Below, in pieces: positions 43,760 through 54,643 of a stretch of 64,000 bases of DNA (position 1 is its first letter; every line of letters starts with the position of its first letter). The DNA lies in contig OU452222.1 of NCBI GenBank assembly GCA_911728455.2, positions 21,090,559-21,154,558 on the forward strand, given 5' to 3'. The stretch comes from Marthasterias glacialis (taxonomy: Eukaryota; Echinodermata; Asteroidea; Forcipulatida; Asteriidae). Below the pieces are notes generated by a model. The model was not told the DNA's origin. It saw only the letters and a list, made by a program, of their open reading frames with translations, and did not search any database. A program made the position numbers and the translations under genes.

Positions 43760-46700
43760 GTTAGTCATACTTGTCACAGATTCTTAATTTTTCCCTTTTA
43801 CCTGGCCTGTGAAATATCTGTTTTAAAGCCCAAACTCCGCTTTTTCATTGAATGTGCCCAATTTTTATTTCTGCTTTGTTTTTTAAAGACAGTCGCAAAA
43901 TGTGTGTCTGTTTTTTTATTATTTTGCTTAGCGAGATCTAAATGGTACAGTATGGTAGTTATTTCGCTACTTTGTACATGTATGCTGCAATTCGGGAAAG
44001 AACTATTGAATGCAAACTTAATAATGCAAACCTAAGAGGGCACTAGTAAACAGCTTGAAAACTAAGACTACAAGTACATATCTGTACACGCAATGCCATC
44101 GCTGGTGCATGCGCTAAAGCAGTGTATAGAGGGCGTTGTCACTGGTTCATGTGCTGAATTTCTGTGACAGCATGGTCGACAACGGCATGCACGGTTCTTA
44201 CTCTTAAACTTTGGCTTGTTTACTAAAAACTACACACATCTGTTATTTTTTGAAAAAAGGAGCATTTTGCAGTTTAAATGTAACATTTTGATTCTTTCTT
44301 TGTCCATTTTTTTTTTTTTTTTTTCAATGCACCTGAAATGTACTATATGTCCGTTTCCATTCTGATTGAATGCTGTGGTGTTAGTTTTTAGATCATGGAC
44401 CAAGTTTCAGCATGGCGTAGCTATTGTTACAAGTATGTTGTTGTTGTTTTTTTGAGATTCACTCACAGGGCTGCTTTATGTTCATAATTTTGAAGTTGTA
44501 GTCAAAGTAGACTACTGGTTCAGTTTTTATCAAAGGAACAAAACCCCCGAAAGAGGTTTTCAAAATGAGTACACATTGCCGGCGGTATTGACCACACATC
44601 ATATGCGGCAACTGTGCCAAGCTCACCATTTTGGGAGTCAGTAGGTACACATGGTACAAGTACATATATGTGAAAATGTCACATCCTCTAAACTTCACAC
44701 TACACTGCATAACGCACACGGAGATTGAACAACCAAGATTATTGTGGTGATGGCATCACGTGATTTGGGTCAGTAGTTGCGATAATCAAAACCCTCGATT
44801 TCCGACAGACCTTTGGTTAATAATTGGCAAATTTTATTGATTTTTCTTTTTCAGTTTTTTTTTTTTTTTTTAATTGCCCAGTGTGATGAAGTCCTTATGT
44901 TGTTGACGAACAAAACCCAATAGTATTCTTAACAGTACACAGGATGGGTGTTGGAGAATGGGACTCATCGTTGTGCTGTCTTCTAGTTCTAGTAACTAGT
45001 GTTATACAGCGTGAATGTTTACAATCATACTTAATACTTCAATGCAAGGTTACATGTGATTACTGACAAGTGTAATGGGTGCTGATTTTTACATGTTTGC
45101 TTACGTAGCTGAATATTCGATACAACTTGTTGGAGGAAGCACTAGCTCAGAAGGACGTGTTGAGGTGTATGTAAACGGTGCATGGGGAACAGTGTGTGAT
45201 GACGATTGGGGCATCGATGATGCTACAGTGGTGTGTGCACAGCTTGGCTATTTAAGTGCAACATCAGCCCTAACTTCAGCCTACTTTGGTCAGGGTAGTG
45301 GAAACATAGCGATGGATGATGTCGCTTGTACAGGCACAGAGAGTAACATCGCCGAATGCTCGCATTCAACAATCAACAATTGTGTCCATAGTGAAGATGC
45401 TGGTGTAATTTGCGCTCAAGGCATATCAGGTATGTATCTAAAGTGTTGTATTGGGTGCTGTTTCTCACTTAAATGGAGACACACTAACAGGTTTAGTGAA
45501 TGACTATGAACACGTCATTTACACCAAAAGAAAGCATTTGCAATGTTTTAAAACTTCGATCATTACCTACAGTCCTGTTATTGACCCTTTCACAATATGT
45601 CTTGTGGATTAATATTAGACTAAACATCCAACTTTTTTTTTCTTTTTTTTTTTTATGCAATTCGCCCATCACAAGGCCCAAAGGCTTCTTGAGGTGTGGG
45701 TTATTTTTTGAAGGGATAGAAACCTGCCCCAATACATAGAAACAAGACATAGAGAGATTAAAACGAAAATCTCTTTACAGCACAGCTAAGACCAGGGAGA
45801 GGTAAATGAATCCATTACAAGACATACATAACTCCCTCTTTCCCTATTTGAAGCAAATATAGTTACATTGTAAGTGTCTTGCTCAAGGACACAAGTGTCA
45901 CGACCGGGATTCGAACCCACATCCTGATGACTTAACCACCAGAACTTGAGCCCAATCCACTAACTGCTCAGCCACAACATGCTACAATAGCTCATGATTT
46001 GAGCAAGGCATATGGAACCATTAAACTGCACAGGTCACTGCACAGGTCACTGTGTACGGTGAAAAAACTTTGCTTGAAACTATCTTTGAGTAAATCTCTT
46101 TGATCAATTGTGACATCACAATGAGCTTTATAGCCATTAAGATCGATGCACATGAAGAACAATCTTACAAGTAAAGCGTTGTGAATTTGAGCTCAAAGTC
46201 TCTGGTTGACTGGCCTATGGCACTCGAGATTCTGTTGAAATTTCTGCCAAAAATTATTATTGTTACTATTTATTTTCTCTTCTCTCTTGGTACAAATTTA
46301 TAATTTCAAATGTTCTTGTCTGAAGTGGAATATTCTGTACAACTTGTTGGAGGAAGCACTAGCTCAGAGGGACGTGTTGAGGTGTATGTAAACGGTGCAT
46401 GGGGAACAGTGTGTGACGACAGTTGGGACATCGATGATGCTACAGTGGTGTGTAGACAGCTTGGCTTAGGAATTGCAACATCAGCCCCAACTTCAGCCTA
46501 CTTTGGTCAGGGTAGTGGAGACATAGTGTTGGATGATGTCGCTTGTACAGGCACAGAGAGTAACATCGCACAATGCACATATTCAACAATCGACAATTGT
46601 GGCCATAATGAAGATGCTGGTGTAGTCTGTAGCAATTCCAACCAAGGTGTAGGTAGGTCACTTTTTATCTTGGATTAAGTTTGTATGACTCATACAACCA

Positions 46701-49700
46701 ACACATATAAAATAAATCACCCCAAAAATGTAAGACTCATTCTGTTATCCAAAAAGTTTATCTTAATACTTGTGTCTTGCATAGGTTACTATTCTGTCCG
46801 TCTTGTTGGAGGAAGCACTTCTTCAGAAGGACGTGTTGAGGTGTATGTAAACGGTACATGGGGAACAGTGTGTGATGACAGTTGGGGCATCGATGATGCT
46901 ACAGTGGTGTGTGCACAGCTTGGCTATTTAAGTGCAACATCAGCCCCACATTCAGCCTACTTTGGTCAGGGTAGTGGAGACATAGCGATGGATGATGTCG
47001 CTTGTACAGGCACAGAGAGTAACATCGCCGAATGCTCACATTCAACAAGTCACAATTGTGGCCATGGTGAAGATGCTAGTGTAGTCTGCAATTCCAACCA
47101 AGGTGTGGGTAGGTCACTTTTTAGCTTGGATAAAGTTTGTATGACTCATACAACCAACACATTTAAAACTAGACCTGACGATTGGGGCATCAATGATGCT
47201 ACAGTGGTGTGTGCACAGCTTGGCTATTTATGTGCAGCATCAGCCCCAACTTCAGCCTACTTTGGTCAGGGTAGGGTTTTGTTATATCATAAAAACTAGG
47301 TGTTCGGGAACTAGTAATGAATTGCTTCTAAACATCAATGAGTTAATACACACAACAATGCATGAACAAACAGGCTACAATAAGTGTTGTAGCACCATTG
47401 TTTTCAAACTTGTTACCAGAGGGCGCTGTTTAATGTAATGACGTCATCAGTTTTAAACTTGAAAATGCAGAGTCCTTTACCTACTCACACACTGAAACCA
47501 CTGTCCAAAGCTCGTTTTATACTGACCAAAGAACTAAAAAATAATGGCTTTATAACAATTGTTTCCTTCAACTTCCGGTTTGAACCGCAATACAAGGTCT
47601 AATTGGGATCATTTCTTTGAGACATTTAAATTGTTTCCAAAAGACCTTTGCGATGATGTGTAGATTGTAAAAATCCATTGTGCACTTCAGGAGCTCTGAT
47701 TTAATTAATAAAGTTTGAATTATTGTAACTCAACATCTGATGACGTTATCATGACGCCATTGTTTTATTTCCCGTCTTCATATTGAGGTTCACGTATATG
47801 CACAGTTTGAAGGTTCAGTTTAATTTCAATTTTGAGTTACATATTTGGAGAAAATTTTGGAGGAATGAAACATTTAAAGTAACATAATGGTCTCTAGAGA
47901 CACCGTATAACACATGGTTTTGATTTTGTTTGATATATTAAAAGTGAAATCAACTAAAACCTTTAAATATGAATATGAAAATAATTAAATAGAGCTTTAT
48001 CATATGTTCATGGGGACTTCCGGTTTGGGCAGGAAGCGAGGTCAACTCAGGTCACTAAGAAATATAAAGAACCGCATACATTTATTGTAACTCGACTCCT
48101 GGAGGAAAAACAAGTTATCTTTTTTAATTTAACTGCCAGGAAAAACAATGTTTTCGTGCTTTCCAAAGTGTTCCTTTTCCACGCAGTGCAATTGGCTGCC
48201 GCCAGGTTGTCTGTTCAAAATAGTATTCATATTGCCTTTCATCAAAACATTAACCCTTGCTGCCCTCCGTTTTTCCTCTATGCGGTGTCAGTAAAATAAA
48301 GAAGTGTGTATCGCTAGTGAACGTTGATGGCGCTATATCAAATTAACGGTCTCAGTTTGTAACATCACCTTTACTGAACACTGGTGTACTGTACAGTCAA
48401 TCTGACATTTGACAGATTCAAATTCCGAGCTCATTATCTGTATTAAAAAGTTCCAAAGTTTTATAAAAACTACCCCACTTTGATAAACATCATAAACACA
48501 TGTGTGCACGGCTAAAGAAATACACGGACATTTTGAAAAGCGATGATTTTACTTTTAAACAGATTTACTCAGCGTATCCTAACAACTCTCGCAGGGGTAA
48601 AGTGCCTCTGGCCCCGCTGTTGCACACTTGTGGCTCTCGTATGTACGCACGTACGTGATCGGTATATATAGAGCGAAAGACGATCATTTTGTCAATTACA
48701 TTTTCTCCACCATTATACATCAAACAACTTACATGAGCATGTGATCGTCTCAGTAAAGTCTCCTCTTCCTCTCCCTGTCACCATTAAGCCACCAGAATGA
48801 CATAAAGGGAAACATTTCCACACCGAACTTGGCATGACTTAAGACAAACGTTTTTCTTTGCGTCGCCATTTTTACACACACAGAGAACTTAACAACACAC
48901 CGCAAAGTTCGGTGAACTGTGACAAGACCTGACTTGTCGCGTGTATGTAGATACACAGCATGCAGTAAAAGCCTTGAGTGCACACGCACGGGGTGCAATA
49001 CAGACTTTATCGCCGATCGCGCTAAAAACGGCACTTTTCACCTTAATATAACCATGAAGTTTGCTAAAAAAAAATTGAAATAGAAAAATTTCTTATTTTT
49101 AAACTCGTCGTCGTAACAAACTGTAACATTTGATGACGTCATTAATGTAATATTTTCAAAGGTCATGAACTACATTTCATTTCGTACACTGAAACCATGT
49201 CCAAATTCTGTTTCATATAGACTCGATAGCTTAAATTGTGACTTTTTATGCATTTTTGGCTTCAACTTCTGGTTTGAACCAGAAGACAAGGTCAAATTGG
49301 GGTCATCTCTGTGAGACATTTAATTATTTTTCAAAGACCTTTCCGATGATGTATGGAGTTATGATTTTTGTAATTATTAAACTTTGATTTAACGTAAATC
49401 AACACTAGATGACGTCATGATGACGTCATTGTTCAAGTGCCGTCTTCAAGTTGAAGTTAAAGTATGTGCCAAGTTTCAAGGTTCAATTCAATTTGAATTT
49501 TGAGTTATCTTTTGGAAACAAGTTCCCGGGAAGAAGAAGAAGAAAAAGGAAAGAAAAAAAAACTCGAACAATAACAAGAGGTTTTCGGCTGTTAGCTGAT
49601 CACCTAATAAATCACCCCAAAAATGTAAGACTCATTCTGTTATCTAAAAAGTTTATCTTAATACTTGTGTCTTGCATAGGTTACTATTCTGTCCGACTTG

Positions 49701-52700
49701 TTGGAGGAAGCACTTCTTCAGAAGGACGTGTTGAGGTGTATGTAAACGGTGCATGGGGAACAGTGTGTGATGACGATTGGGGCATCGATGATGCTACAGT
49801 GGTGTGTGCACAGCTTGGCTATTTAAGTGCAACATCAGCCCCAACTTCAGCCTACTTTGGTCAGGGTAGTGGAAACATAGCGATGGATGATGTCGCTTGT
49901 ACAGGCACAGAGAGTAACATCGCCGAATGCTCACATTCAACAAGTCACAATTGTGGCCATGGTGAAGATGCTGGTGTAGTCTGTAGCAATTCCAACCAAG
50001 GTGTGGGTAGGTCACTTTTTAGCTTGGATAAAGCTTTTTTTAGAGATATTAAAAGTCATATGACCAACATATTTAAAATAAATCAACAAAAATATTGATG
50101 CACAACACTAAAAAATAATTTTTAATTGTTGAGTGATGCATGGGTAATAGGAAGTAACTATGACTGGTAAACTTGTGGGTACGATCACGCGTAAATTTCT
50201 TTTGGAAGGAGTGTGGTCTTAATATTTGGAACAGTATACTCTGCTAATCTCCAGGAGAATGCTGGACTGCTGCTGATGCTGAAGCTGAAGTAGGGCTGGA
50301 GGGATGTACATTTGGGCGGGAAGGGTCCAAACTATTCTCCTTGTGTTTAAAGGTTCACTGAAATACAAAGTATTCATGCTTTTATGTTACACCTTATGAT
50401 TTTTATAAAACGATTCACATGTAAGAAATAATTTTTTGCATTCCTGTGTATTTTTCACATTATTTGTTTTCTTTAAAAACTATTAGTCTTCAGGAACGCC
50501 CCCAAAAATAGGTCACTTGCTTACATGGCTTGATTCTCAACGTGACATCACATGCATTACATAATATTTCCTGAGCTATTTCACAAAACAATTGTTCTGG
50601 GATTGGGTCTGCCAAAGGAATGACAAATATGTGTTCTTCTATTAACAAATTCATTCTTGGTTGTAATGCATAAGAAAACAAATTATGCAAAAATACACAG
50701 GAATGCAAAATATGATTTCTTACAAGTGAATCGTTTTATAAAAATTATAAGGTGTAACATAAAAGTATGAATACTTTTTATTTCAGTGAACCTTTAATTG
50801 TTGAGCTGTACTACATGTGCTGAAAAGAAGTTCTGACAGCACCAGGTGTGGGTCCAGAATCCCAGCTCAGCAAGTCATGAATATTTGCACTTGAGGAAGA
50901 CACTGGACCATGCTTTCACTGTCCTTTTATCCCTGTTCACACTACCTAGCCTAATCCAAGGGAACAAAACCCTCCGGAAATTCCAGAGAGTCCTGACCTT
51001 TCAGCCACCCCAGTGTTCGTTTCACGCTTGATTCAGTTTTCCTGGAGAAAAGGAACACTTCTTATAATCCTGGGGTTATACTGCTTAACCCTGCTCCCGA
51101 GAAAGGTTAGCTTTCTCCTGAGAGTTTACAAGCATTAGCAATTCAAGTATGAAAAGGTCAACCTTTGACTCTAGTCATGCGGGAGTCATGGGTTTGAATC
51201 CCACCCGAGTTGCCTGTGGATTTTTTTCCCACAGGACTCGAAAGCACTGAGTATACAGTGCTTATCACACATCGGTGTAAGGCAAATTGAAATTGATATT
51301 CATTCCCCCGATGCAAATATTAACATCTATCTAATTGTTTGCGGTACCTGCCGCTAATAATACTGGATTCGAACTGGCCCCTCGTCACCAGGCGTGCTCG
51401 GTGGTCTAGTGGTTAAGACATCTGTTCTAGTCATGTGGGAGTCGTGGGTTCGAATCGCACCCAAGTTGCCTGTGGACTTTTTTTTTCCCACAGGAAAAAT
51501 GTCTGATCTGCATACTGGGTTATTCATTGGTGTGTCAGCTCCTGTGAAGAATTATTTTGTGCTCGCCCTCAATTTCATGTATTTTTGTTTTTAATTCTCT
51601 TTTTCTTTTTTTCTTTTTAATGTAAATTTTTTTTTTCCATTGTGTACTCATTTTTGCTGTATTTTTGTATCTCTGTTTGCTTTGTTGAGGTCAAATAAAT
51701 AATAATAAAATAGTGACAAAATAAAGTGGGTTTGTAAAGTACTAAACTGCACACAAATTTGATTAAAAATCGTCTCATGACACATTTGATACTCTCTGAT
51801 ACAGGGCAGTATGTTGTACGGCTTGCGGATGGTAACAATCATTTAGAAGGACGTGTTGAGGTGTATGTAAATGATGCGTGGGGAACAGTGTGTGATGACG
51901 ATTGGGACATCGATGATGCTATGGTGGTGTGTAGACAGCTTGATTTAGGATATGCAACATCAGCCAAAACTTCAGCCTATTTCGGCCAGGGTAGTGGAGA
52001 AATTGTCCTGGACAACGTCCTCTGTAGTGGCTCAGAGAGTAACCTGGGAGAGTGTGCGGCAAGCAGTCATAACTGTGACCATAGCGAAGATGCTGGTGTC
52101 ATCTGCAGCGGGGACGATGAGATTTGTAAGATTTTATCTTATCTGCTTATTCAAAATCAAGTTGTCCCCAACTGTGGTGGATGTTACAGGTTGGGGGTGG
52201 GGGCCTGATTAATACAGTATTGTTTCTGTCATCCTGTTCAAGAGTGAACTCATTCCCATGCTCCAGATTTCAGGAAAGATGATCCATACAACCAACAATT
52301 ACAAAGTTCATCTGAAGAGGTTGCCACATCATGAGGAAAACAACATGAAAACAGATCAAGGTTTATCAGGGATATTTGTGCACATTCATGAAACGTATTC
52401 TATTGCTGCAATCAAAATAAGCATTTGTGATCTTGTAGGTCCACTTTTAACCGGTTGCCACAGAGATTCATCCATTTTTTTTCCCGATCCAGTCTGACGG
52501 GATTGTTCACTTGGAATTGGTGGAATCATTTTTTCTTTGAAACTACCGCTGGCGCAAAGAAACCTTGACTTGACAAAGCCAAGAGAACAAAGATTCTCTT
52601 TATTGCACCGTGATTTTTGTTTTCTCTACCGAGAAAATGTTAACTTCATGCACAGTGAATTGCAAAACCTGGGCTGTGAGCTACGGCATAGCATTGTTAC

Positions 52701-54643
52701 TAAACCGGAAACCATGGCTAGATCCCTGGTTCACTCTGACTTACCTCCATTGAGCAGAAATACAATGATAAACAATGGTGGAAGCCTCTCGATGTCTTGT
52801 AATCTTCTTGGAACAAAAGGACAAAGGTCTGGAATCGGGAATGACAAAAAAAACTACCACACATTAACTTCAGTTTACTTGTGGTACTTTTATTTTAATC
52901 AGCACAAGGTTCTGGATTATCTGGGGGAGCTATAACTGGCATCTGTGTTGGATGCATATTCGGCATGATCGTTCTCTTCTCATGTCTCCGTTCCTGCTTT
53001 ACAAACAAAACCAATACCCAGGTAAGCTTGTCAGTGAAACAATGTCTAGCCCCCAACGTCATAGACTTGAAGTTAGGACAGTACAGGTGATCCACATTGC
53101 AATATATCCGCTACAATTTTCCCCTGGAGAAGTCATTTTCACAAAAAGCAGACAACAAGAAGCAACCATCACACTCGTAACTCGGCAACAGTTTTGGTAC
53201 CTTGGAACGGCTGACTTTCATCAGCCTCACATGGAACATCCACCTTATGCTGTGAACACACACAAATACAACCCTGCTGGTTTTCAAACCAAGAACGAAC
53301 TTGAAACAATCTGGTTCATGTGGCGGGCCGCTACAAGATGACTGGAAACTTGTCGACCTTCACGTGATGCGCTGCAAAAATTATCTCTCTCTTGGGCAAA
53401 CAGTAGAGGGCGTACTGCATTGTGTATTACCTATATTGCTTTTACTGCAACAATAACCTGTAATATTTGTGTTTAAATCTTTCTTGTAACGGAACCAAGC
53501 AGCTTGAATGTAGCAGCTTGCTGAAGTTTGAATGCATGTTTGCGAAGGAACACAACTTTTATTGCACAGGCTGTAAGGTTCCAAAATTGAAGTGGAAATC
53601 AAGGTCGGCTTTGAAAAAAAAAAAAAAATCCAGATTTGCGAAATTGTTTACATTTTACAATTTGTAAATTGAGCTTTTATTTATTCGAACCATATTCAAA
53701 CAATTGTCAAAGTACATGCTTTAGCTGCTATACGAGGTGCCCGGAAGTCAAGATTCTTGCAAAAACTTGTACGCTCTCGCTGTCAACACAGTCGATGCTG
53801 GCTGCATTACTCAGTGCATGTGCATGCACATACTGTCTGTAAACATGTCAGGGATTTTTGTCAGAATGAAACAATTCATGTTGATTCAAATTTTAGAGCT
53901 TTTTCATATTTAAAATTTGCCACCTCAAAAAACAGTTTCAAACACTATGCACACACCCCATTATGGCAGTTACAAGAGAGATAATTTTTTTTTTTTTTTT
54001 TTCAACTGTAGATTGTCGCTTTAAACATTGAAACAAATATTTGACAAATGCTACTGTATTTTGTTGGTTTTCACAGGCACAGTGTGCTACAGTGACAGCA
54101 CACAACCAGTCGGGTATAAATAATCCAGCCAACGTCACTTCTCAATCAGCGTACTTCAGTCCATCCCATCAAACAGTGACCCTTAATCCAACAGCCTTGT
54201 CTCAGCAGGCACCCCCTCCATCCTACAATGAAGTCATTGCAATGCCAAACAGTTACCCAAAGGTCGGGCCCGACAATATATTCACAGTTAATGCCATGAA
54301 CCCTGGTGTTACACCCAATAACCATAACCAGCCTTATCCGCCAGCTGGTCAGATGCAATTCAATGCTCCCTTCCCACCACCTGCTCAGAGTGCCGCGCCC
54401 TTCCCACCACCCGCTCATGGTGCTGCACCCCACCCACCACCTGCTCAAGGTGCTGTTCATTATCCACCACCTAGTCAGGGTGTTGCCCCACCCTATAGTG
54501 CAGTATCCGAACACTATCCACCACCCATTCAGGTAACAACACCTTATCTACCAACCAACCAGGGTGACACCAGCATGACTTCCTACCCACCTGCCAATCA
54601 GCCACCTTACCCAACACCTGTGGAAACACCTGAACCCTGCTAG
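43666..54643 (+). CDS. SRCR gene 2: type I membrane receptor, five SRCR domains, long proline-rich PPPSY tail
   Basis: Eight coding exons on the plus strand: 43666-43759, 45109-45429, 46326-46652, 46785-47108, 49680-50006, 51805-52125, 52903-53021 and 54077-54643. The total is 2400 nt, about 799 residues. Each SRCR domain is one phase 1-1 exon of 321-327 nt with six cysteines (group A). Domains 1-4 are almost identical ([33 protein letters not shown]); domain 5 is more diverged ([17 protein letters not shown]). They are followed by one transmembrane helix and a 188-residue tail rich in P, A, Q and Y with PPPSYNEV. The introns hold repeats, including a TTAA-flanked MITE at 50351-50793 and SINEs. 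It is the divergent paralogue of gene 1. A likely poly(A) signal AATAAA lies at 56488-56493. Confidence 0.85.
44588..44773. mobile_element. TA-flanked MITE (TTGACCC family), copy 2
   Basis: TTGACC...GGGTCAG between TA dinucleotides, with GCAACTGTGCCAAGCTCACC and CCAAGATTATTGTGGTGATG. In intron 1 of SRCR gene 2. Confidence 0.75.
45109..45429 (+). CDS. SRCR gene 2, exon 2: SRCR domain 1
   Basis: A 321-nt phase 1-1 exon after acceptor TTACGTAG, ending at donor GTATGT. It reads [54 protein letters not shown] and AGVICAQ. All six group A cysteines are present. Confidence 0.87.
45660..45985 (-). repeat. tRNA-derived SINE
   Basis: Minus strand has GGCTGAGCAGTTAGTGGATT, GTGGGTTCGAATCCCGGTCG and CCTTGAGCAAGACACTTAC. 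Uninterrupted relative of 36300-36855. Confidence 0.75.
46326..46652 (+). CDS. SRCR gene 2, exon 3: SRCR domain 2
   Basis: A 327-nt phase 1-1 exon between acceptor CTGAAG and donor GTAGGT. It reads [54 protein letters not shown] and [12 protein letters not shown]. It differs from domain 1 mainly at [12 protein letters not shown]. Confidence 0.87.
46785..47108 (+). CDS. SRCR gene 2, exon 4: SRCR domain 3
   Basis: A 324-nt phase 1-1 exon after CTTGCATAG. It reads [20 protein letters not shown], with NGTWGTVC in place of NGAWGTVC, which creates an N-glycosylation sequon, and [11 protein letters not shown] at the end. The exon and about 70 nt of upstream intron are nearly identical to exon 49680-50006, indicating a recent duplication. 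Confidence 0.86.
47173..47275 (+). pseudogene. Truncated SRCR exon copy inside gene 2
   Basis: Encodes only [20 protein letters not shown] and [12 protein letters not shown], the middle third of an SRCR domain, then runs into unrelated sequence and a stop. It starts abruptly, without an acceptor, about 65 nt after the donor of exon 4. The preceding intron sequence (GTAGGTCACTTTTTAGCTTGG...) matches that following exons 3 and 5. This looks like a duplicated exon that lost both ends. Confidence 0.75.
47400..49525. repeat. Diverged direct repeats in the SRCR gene 2 intron
   Basis: 47400-47860 and 49125-49525 share ordered blocks such as TTTGAACC, GAGACATTTAA, CCTTTSCGATGATGT and AATTTBAATTTTGAGTTA. 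They are probably two old copies of one dispersed element; the type is not identified. 48600-49030 between them has no gene. Confidence 0.6.
49680..50006 (+). CDS. SRCR gene 2, exon 5: SRCR domain 4
   Basis: A 327-nt phase 1-1 exon with acceptor CTTGCATAG and donor GTAGGT. It reads [54 protein letters not shown] and [12 protein letters not shown]. It is nearly identical to exon 4, including the flanking intron. Confidence 0.87.
50351..50793. mobile_element. 443-bp TIR element with TTAA target duplication
   Basis: Arms of about 110 bp (from AGGTTCACTGAAATACAAAG and complement) are inverted; TTAA lies at 50347-50350 and 50794-50797. Non-coding, between SRCR exons 5 and 6 of gene 2. Confidence 0.85.
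51130..51490 (+). repeat. Two tRNA-derived SINE copies
   Basis: 51394-51490 has GTGGTCTAGTGGTTAAGACA and GTGGGTTCGAATCGCACCC, then GTTGCCTGTGGACTTTTT. 51150-51290 carries the matching B-box half (GGGTTTGAATCCCACCCGAG, GTTGCCTGTGG) plus a tail. Confidence 0.7.
51805..52125 (+). CDS. SRCR gene 2, exon 6: SRCR domain 5
   Basis: A 321-nt phase 1-1 exon after acceptor GATACAG, with donor GTAAGA. It reads [56 protein letters not shown] and [11 protein letters not shown]. It is the most diverged SRCR of the gene and the one nearest the membrane, so probably the oldest unit. Confidence 0.87.
52903..53021 (+). CDS. SRCR gene 2, exon 7: transmembrane helix
   Basis: A 119-nt exon, phase 1 in and phase 0 out, with acceptor TTTTAATCAG and donor GTAAGC. 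It encodes [18 protein letters not shown], then a hydrophobic run ending [16 protein letters not shown]. The many cysteines at the inner face could be palmitoylated (inference). Confidence 0.83.
54077..54643 (+). CDS. SRCR gene 2, exon 8: proline-rich PPPSY tail and stop
   Basis: The terminal exon of 567 nt starts in phase 0 after TTTTCACAG and encodes 188 residues. [17 protein letters not shown] holds a PPxY motif. It is followed by a run of degenerate repeats such as [26 protein letters not shown] and YPPPSQGV, then PPYS, YPPPIQ and PPYPTPVE. This composition is typical of scaffolds for WW or SH3 domains. It is more than three times as long as the gene 1 tail. Confidence 0.84.
   Translation, partial: AQCATVTAHNQSGINNPANVTSQSAYFSPSHQTVTLNPTALSQQAPPPSYNEVIAMPNSYPKVGPDNIFTVNAMNPGVTPNNHNQPYPPAGQMQFNAPFPPPAQSAAPFPPPAHGAAPHPPPAQGAVHYPPPSQGVAPPYSAVSEHYPPPIQVTTPYLPTNQGDTSMTSYPPANQPPYPTPVETPEPC

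Noticed and set aside
44945..45063. Alternative signal-peptide start for SRCR gene 2 ([12 protein letters not shown]...)
   Set aside because: No good phase-1 donor before its stop; exon 43666-43759 has the right phase and a donor like that of gene 1. It could still be an alternative first exon.
52537..52935. 132-codon frame in SRCR gene 2
   Set aside because: Lies mostly in the intron before the TM exon, crosses the TM acceptor in another frame and has no recognisable domain.
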